DNA of 45,658 nucleotides from JBBROS01 sp038229135 (lineage in GTDB: Bacteria > Pseudomonadota > Alphaproteobacteria > Acetobacterales > Acetobacteraceae), in assembly GCA_038229135.1 (NCBI GenBank), contig JBBROS010000030.1:1-45658 (forward strand). Direction: 5' to 3'. The translations under genes were made by a program, and so were the position numbers. The notes below the pieces were generated by a model, which was not told the DNA's origin, searched no databases, and saw only the letters and a program-made list of their open reading frames with translations. Shown piece by piece: positions 42,056 to 45,658 of the stretch; position 1 is the first letter of the stretch; every line of letters starts with the position of its first letter.

Positions 42056-42781
42056 CCCTCGTCCGCCACCACGACATCACCGCCAGCGGCAGCATTATCG
42101 CCCCGCCCGGCGCCGGCACATCCACTGCCGCATCCAGGAAGCGCGCATACACCACCGGGTCCACCCCCAGGTCGGCAGGGTCGCCCAGCTGCATGTCCGC
42201 CGGCGCCGGCCCCCCCGGCCCGAATGCAGCCCCGTCCACAACCGAGAGCGCGATAGGGTCGGTCGAGCTGAACCCTGTCCCGTCGAACCCCGCCGTGCTC
42301 ACGATGCCGTTGGTGAAGGTGTACTGCACGGAGAAGGGCTGGATGTTCGGCCCCACGTCTTCGCCAAAGAACACCTGCAGCACCAGAAGCCGGTCGATCG
42401 TGCAGCCGTCCGGAAAGGTCAGCTGCACCTCGCTGTTGCCGCCGGGCAGCGCGGTCGTCACGCCATCCACGGCGTAGCACCCGGGCGAACCCCCGTTGAA
42501 GATGCTGTTGATCGACGCAGAGATGTCCTGCCGCCCGCGATAGCGGATCGCAACCGACCGCAACTTCTCGGCCCCGCCCCCGGCATCGAAGGACAGGCGT
42601 CCGAAGCAGCCTGGGATCGGGTCGATGCAGAAACCGGTCAAAACCGAAAAACGTGCGCTCGCGAGGTCCACGGTAAACGGCTCGCTCCGCACTTTTGCGA
42701 TCTGGTTCGCCAGGCCACGTCCGCCCGCGGCGTCGGAACGCCGCCGCTCAGCAGCAACAAGCTCAGCAGCAGCGCACGCAT
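42039..42781 (-). pseudogene. Secreted hypothetical protein with frameshift after signal peptide
   Basis: ATG 42781 has GGAG 6 nt upstream and encodes a clean signal peptide (MRALLLSLLLLSGGVPTPRA). That frame ends after about 46 codons. The rest continues in the -1 frame as IAKVRSEPFTVDLASARFSV and runs 217 residues from GTG 42692 with several Cys. Its C-terminus (DVPAPGGAIMLPLAVMSWW then RTRVTR) resembles a weak PEP-CTERM-like sorting signal. I read this as one exported protein broken by a one-base gain or two-base loss near 42695-42715, or a sequencing error. Function unknown. Confidence 0.6.
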
Positions 42782-42867
42782 GGGAGGCTCCGGTTCATGG
42801 GTGTGCGCAACTTGTATCGTCCCCTCACGCCATCAACCACAAAGGCGCCTGGATGAAGGACCCCTCC

Positions 42868-43584
42868 TCACACTGCCAAGTAAGCCCGCCGCACCCGCTC
42901 ATCCGCCCGAAGCTCGGCCACGCTTCCCGCCCAGGCCACCCGCCCGGCCTCCAGCACCGCCGCCCGGTCCGCCACGCGCGCGGCGAAGTGCAGGTTCTGC
43001 TCGGCCAGCAGCACCGCCACCCCCTCGGCCTTCAGCGCCAGGATCGCGGCCGCCATCTGCTCCACGATCACCGGGGCCAGCCCCTCGCTCGGCTCGTCAA
43101 GCAGCACGAGCGCCGGGTTGCCCATCAGCGTGCGCGCGATGGTCAGCATCTGCTGCTCGCCCCCGGACATGCGGCCCCCGGGCCGGTCCCGCATGGCGCC
43201 GAGGTTCGGGAACAGCGCGAACAGCCGCTCCGGCGTCCATGCCGCCACCCCCGGCCGCGGCGCCTGCCGCCCCACCTCGAGATTCTCCATCACCGTCAGG
43301 TCCGTGAACACCCGCCGATCCTCCGGCACCCAGCCCAGCCCGGCGCGCGCAATTCGGTGCGGCTCCAACCCGGCCATGTCGACCCCCCGCAGCACCACCC
43401 GGCCCCGCGCCGGCCGCACCACGCCCATCAACGCCTTGAACGTCGTGCTCTTCCCCGCCCCGTTCCGCCCCAGCAGCACCAGCACCTCGCCCGCCGCCAC
43501 GGCGAGCCCCACCCCGTGCAGGATGTGCGCCCGCCCGTAATAGGCATCGAGCCCCTCCACCAGCAGAAGCTCAGTGCCCGCCAC
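42868..43584 (-). CDS. livF: Branched-chain amino-acid-type ABC transporter ATPase LivF
   Basis: 238-residue ATPase. Walker A GRNGAGKST, signature MSGGEQQM and Walker B LVLLDEPSEGLAP are intact, and the LivF-specific WVPEDRRVFTDLTVMENLEV is visible. It powers import with LivG. GTG 43584 is chosen; it overlaps the end of livG by 14 nt, as is common in this operon type. The transporter class imports branched-chain amino acids but also aromatic acids and amides; next to pca genes the latter is possible. Confidence 0.93.
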   Translation of the reverse strand: MAGTELLLVEGLDAYYGRAHILHGVGLAVAAGEVLVLLGRNGAGKSTTFKALMGVVRPARGRVVLRGVDMAGLEPHRIARAGLGWVPEDRRVFTDLTVMENLEVGRQAPRPGVAAWTPERLFALFPNLGAMRDRPGGRMSGGEQQMLTIARTLMGNPALVLLDEPSEGLAPVIVEQMAAAILALKAEGVAVLLAEQNLHFAARVADRAAVLEAGRVAWAGSVAELRADERVRRAYLAV

Positions 43585-44323
43585 TGGTGTCCCCGCTGCC
43601 CAGATACACCGCCCGCACCGCCGCATTCGCCCGGATGGCCGCGGGTGCCCCCTCCGCAATCACGCCCCCGCGGTCCAGCACCACGATCCGGTCTGCACAG
43701 CCGAACACCACGTCCATGTCGTGCTCGGTGAACAGCACCGCGAGCCGCCGCGCATCCGCGAGCCCCCGCACCAGCGCCATCAGCGCCGTCCGCTCCCCCG
43801 GCGCCATGCCGGCCGTCGGCTCGTCCATCAGCAGCAGCCGCGGCCCGTTGGCCAGCGCCACCGCCAGCTCGAGCCGCTTCAGGTCCCCATAGGCCAGCAC
43901 CCCCGCCCCACGCCCGGCCTGCTCCCGCAGCCCCACCTGGTCCAGCAGCGCATCCGCCTGGGGGGCCAGCATCCCCCGCGCCGCCCGCCACGCCCCCCAA
44001 GCCCGCCCCGCATGCGCCAGCAGCGCCACCTGCACGTTCTCCCGCACCGTCATGCTGCCGAACGTCGCCGTGATCTGGAACGTCCGCCCCACCCCCAGCC
44101 GCCACACCCCCCGCGCCCCCAGCCCGGTGATGTCCCGCCCCGAGAGGAGCACCCGCCCGGCATCCGGCCGCAGCTGCCCGCCCACCATGTTGAAGCACGT
44201 GCTCTTCCCCGCCCCGTTCGGCCCGATCAGCGCCAACATCTCGCCCGGCCCCACCCCGAAGCTCACCCCACGAACCGCGGCCACGCCCCCGAATGCCTTG
44301 GCCAGACCCTCAACCGCCAGCAC
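43571..44323 (-). CDS. livG: Branched-chain amino-acid-type ABC transporter ATPase LivG
   Basis: 250-residue ATPase starting at GTG 44323 (MLAVEGLAKAFGGVAAVRGV). Walker A GPNGAGKST, the LivG insert FQITATFGSMTVRENV, signature-like LAYGDLKRLELAVAL and Walker B LLLMDEPTAGMAP are visible. The first 14 nt overlap the 3' end of the permease gene. Confidence 0.93.
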   Translation of the reverse strand: MLAVEGLAKAFGGVAAVRGVSFGVGPGEMLALIGPNGAGKSTCFNMVGGQLRPDAGRVLLSGRDITGLGARGVWRLGVGRTFQITATFGSMTVRENVQVALLAHAGRAWGAWRAARGMLAPQADALLDQVGLREQAGRGAGVLAYGDLKRLELAVALANGPRLLLMDEPTAGMAPGERTALMALVRGLADARRLAVLFTEHDMDVVFGCADRIVVLDRGGVIAEGAPAAIRANAAVRAVYLGSGDTSGGH

Positions 44324-45658
44324 GAGCCTCCCCCTCCCCTTGCGGGCTTCGGTCGCGGAGCGGACCAAGGCCGGGGGGAGGAGGGCCGTCGAGCGCCGAT
44401 GCCACGGTCCGTAGCTCCCATCGTCGCTGCACCGCCCCCGCAATCCCGTCCGGGAACAGCAGCACCAGCCCCACGATGCTGGCCCCGAGCCCCAGCCGCC
44501 AGAACTCCGTGGCCCGCGTCAGCCCGTCATACAGCCCCACATAGGCCAGCGCGCCCACGATGGGCCCGCTCATGGTCTGCACGCCCCCCAGCAGCACCAT
44601 CAGCAGCGCGTCCACCGATTTCGGGATGCTGATGTAGGTCGGGAACACGCTGCCTTTCGCATAGGCATAAACGCCCCCCGCAAGCCCCGCTGCCGCCCCC
44701 GCCAGCGCAAACGCCGCGAGCCGCACGCGCGCCACCCCGATCCCCACCGCCTCCGCCCGCAGCGCCGAGTCCCGCGCCGCCCGGATGGCGTAGCCGAGCG
44801 GCGCATACAGCACCCGCCGCAGCACCATGGCCCCGCCCACGCACAGGGCCAGCGTCAGCCAGTAGAACGCTGCCGGCCCCGCCCATACGCCAGGCGGCCA
44901 CACGCCGAGGATGCCGTTGTCGCCCCCCGTCCAGTCCACGCTCTGGAACGCCGCCGCCCACACGATCTGCGCGAACGCGAGCGTCAACATGGCGAGGTAA
45001 ACCCCCGACAGCCGCACCACCACGGCCCCCAGCAGGAGCGCCGCCAGCCCCGCCGCCAACGGCGCCCCGGCCAGCGCCAACGGCAGCCCGGCCCCCGCCT
45101 TGGCCAGCATCGCCGCCGCATACGCCCCGATGCCGAACCACGCTGCGTGCCCAAAGCTCGCCATGCCCCCCGGCCCCATCATCACGTGCAGGCTGGCCGC
45201 AAACAGCATCAGCACCAGCGCCTCCACCAGCACGCTGAGCCCATACGTGCCCAAGGCAAGCGGCGCCGCGGCGGCCAGCGCGAGCGCCCCCGCCGCCACC
45301 CAGCGCATCACCGGGGCTGCCGGGCGCACCACGGCCAGCGCCTCGGGGGCCCGCGCCTCCGCCTGCGCTTGCCCGAGCAGCCCCCGTGGCCGCACCAGCA
45401 GCACCAGCGCCATCACCGCAAACACCAGCACCAGCGTCGCCTTCGGCACCAGCGCCAAGCCGAACGCCTGCAGTAGCCCAAGAAGCAGCGCCGCCAGATA
45501 GGCGCCGGGCAAGCTCCCCCACCCCCCCCCCCCCACCCCCCCACAAACAAACCTGATCAAGGCCCCAAACAAACCCCCAATCGCCGACCCCCCCCGGACG
45601 CAAAACCCCCCCCCCCGCCCCCCCCCCGCCCCCCCGAGGCCCAAAACCCACCGGGACA
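44310..45658 (-). CDS. livHM: Fused LivH-LivM permease, N-terminus off window
   Basis: Open from the right edge. The first readable part is the C-terminal end of a LivH permease (GSLPGAYLAALLLGLLQAFG and LVFAVMALVLLVRPRGL). It continues without a stop into a complete LivM domain, with HVMMGPGGMASFGHAAWFGI, VRLSGVYLAMLTLAFAQIVW, GYAIRAARDSALRAEAVGI and MVLLGGVQTMSGPIVGAL. The C-terminal tail (GLGPLRDRSPQGEGEARAGG) comes from repeat A copy 5. Sequence beyond about 45515 is unreliable, so the LivH part is only partly readable. It forms the membrane channel for LivF and LivG. Confidence 0.85.
   Translation of the reverse strand, partial: SRWVLGLGGAGGGRGGGFCVRGGSAIGGLFGALIRFVCGGVGGGGWGSLPGAYLAALLLGLLQAFGLALVPKATLVLVFAVMALVLLVRPRGLLGQAQAEARAPEALAVVRPAAPVMRWVAAGALALAAAAPLALGTYGLSVLVEALVLMLFAASLHVMMGPGGMASFGHAAWFGIGAYAAAMLAKAGAGLPLALAGAPLAAGLAALLLGAVVVRLSGVYLAMLTLAFAQIVWAAAFQSVDWTGGDNGILGVWPPGVWAGPAAFYWLTLALCVGGAMVLRRVLYAPLGYAIRAARDSALRAEAVGIGVARVRLAAFALAGAAAGLAGGVYAYAKGSVFPTYISIPKSVDALLMVLLGGVQTMSGPIVGALAYVGLYDGLTRATEFWRLGLGASIVGLVLLFPDGIAGAVQRRWELRTVASALDGPPPPGLGPLRDRSPQGEGEARAGG
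44326..44387. repeat. Dispersed palindromic repeat A, copy 5
   Basis: CCTCCCCCTCCCCTTGCGGG, a central stretch (CTTCGGTCGCGGAGCGGACC) and AAGGCCGGGGGGAGGAGGG. It sits at the 3' end of the permease gene, just before the livG start. Confidence 0.7.
45515..45658. other. Low-quality contig end
   Basis: Runs of 8-14 C bases broken by single A or G, with patches such as ACAAACAAACC. The translation becomes Gly-rich and no longer matches LivH. This looks like an assembly or basecalling artefact rather than biology. Confidence 0.85.

Noticed and set aside
42690..42720. Programmed -1 frameshift at CAAAAG in the secreted protein gene
   Set aside because: The tRNAs would not re-pair in the -1 frame in the P site, and no downstream stem is evident; a plain indel is simpler.

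Overview
The window is about 45.7 kb of very GC-rich DNA from what looks like an alphaproteobacterium, probably a Rhodospirillales/Acetobacteraceae-type soil or plant-associated heterotroph. The clues are a complex I NDUFS4-type accessory subunit, a CHCC zinc-finger protein next to polA, an etfB-etfA-hbd cluster, a pca (protocatechuate) cluster, a DUF2721 protein and branched-chain-type ABC transporter genes. The genus is an inference. Coding density is high and many neighbouring genes overlap by 4 nt (ATGA, GTGA or TTGA). I recognise no dedicated transcription regulator.

Layout: 1-4584 (minus) is a catabolic operon of an atypical M28 peptidase-like protein and three luciferase-like flavin monooxygenases, the last cut by the window edge. 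4834-5964 (minus) holds tRNA-Arg(CCG) and a lipoprotein alpha/beta hydrolase. 6013-9061 (plus) is the CHCC protein and DNA polymerase I, whose proofreading motif has an unusual Glu-to-Gln change. 9062-11546 is an AT-richer island with a restriction-modification pair; its nuclease gene is cut by an in-frame TAA. 11550-14984 (minus) is a fully overlapping four-gene operon: ATC-hydrolase family, AtuA, a small AtuA-like protein and a periplasmic binding protein. 15177-17618 is a chemoreceptor with a C-terminal PilZ-like domain. 17772-22018 carries an SDR, a YciI-like protein, a CoA ligase coupled to a cupin-like protein, and a degenerate sugar transferase. 22061-24147 (minus) is HDAC-like, DUF192, tRNA-Pro(TGG) and the NDUFS4-type gene.

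24375-30357 has a small frameshifted hypothetical gene, then (minus) an envelope/redox cluster: DyP peroxidase, fasciclin, CopC-like, a 51-aa membrane peptide, DUF2721, and a DoxX-NDH-2 fusion carrying a 15-bp minisatellite. 30680-33501 has a nucleoside transporter, a vanadium-haloperoxidase/PAP2-like protein and a HIG1-type membrane protein. 33640-36202 is etfBA-hbd. 36249-37049 (minus) is a nitroreductase and an unlisted 57-aa gene whose ribosome-binding site lies in a hairpin. 37207-41421 is pcaH-pcaG-pcaB-pcaDC, converting protocatechuate to 3-oxoadipate. 41435-42781 has two hypotheticals, one with a frameshift after its signal peptide. 42868-45658 (minus) is livF-livG-livHM. The last ~145 nt are C homopolymers that look like a bad contig end.

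Two dispersed repeat families recur. One GC-rich palindromic element occurs five times, each time at the 3' end of a gene, where it is translated as a C-terminal tail.
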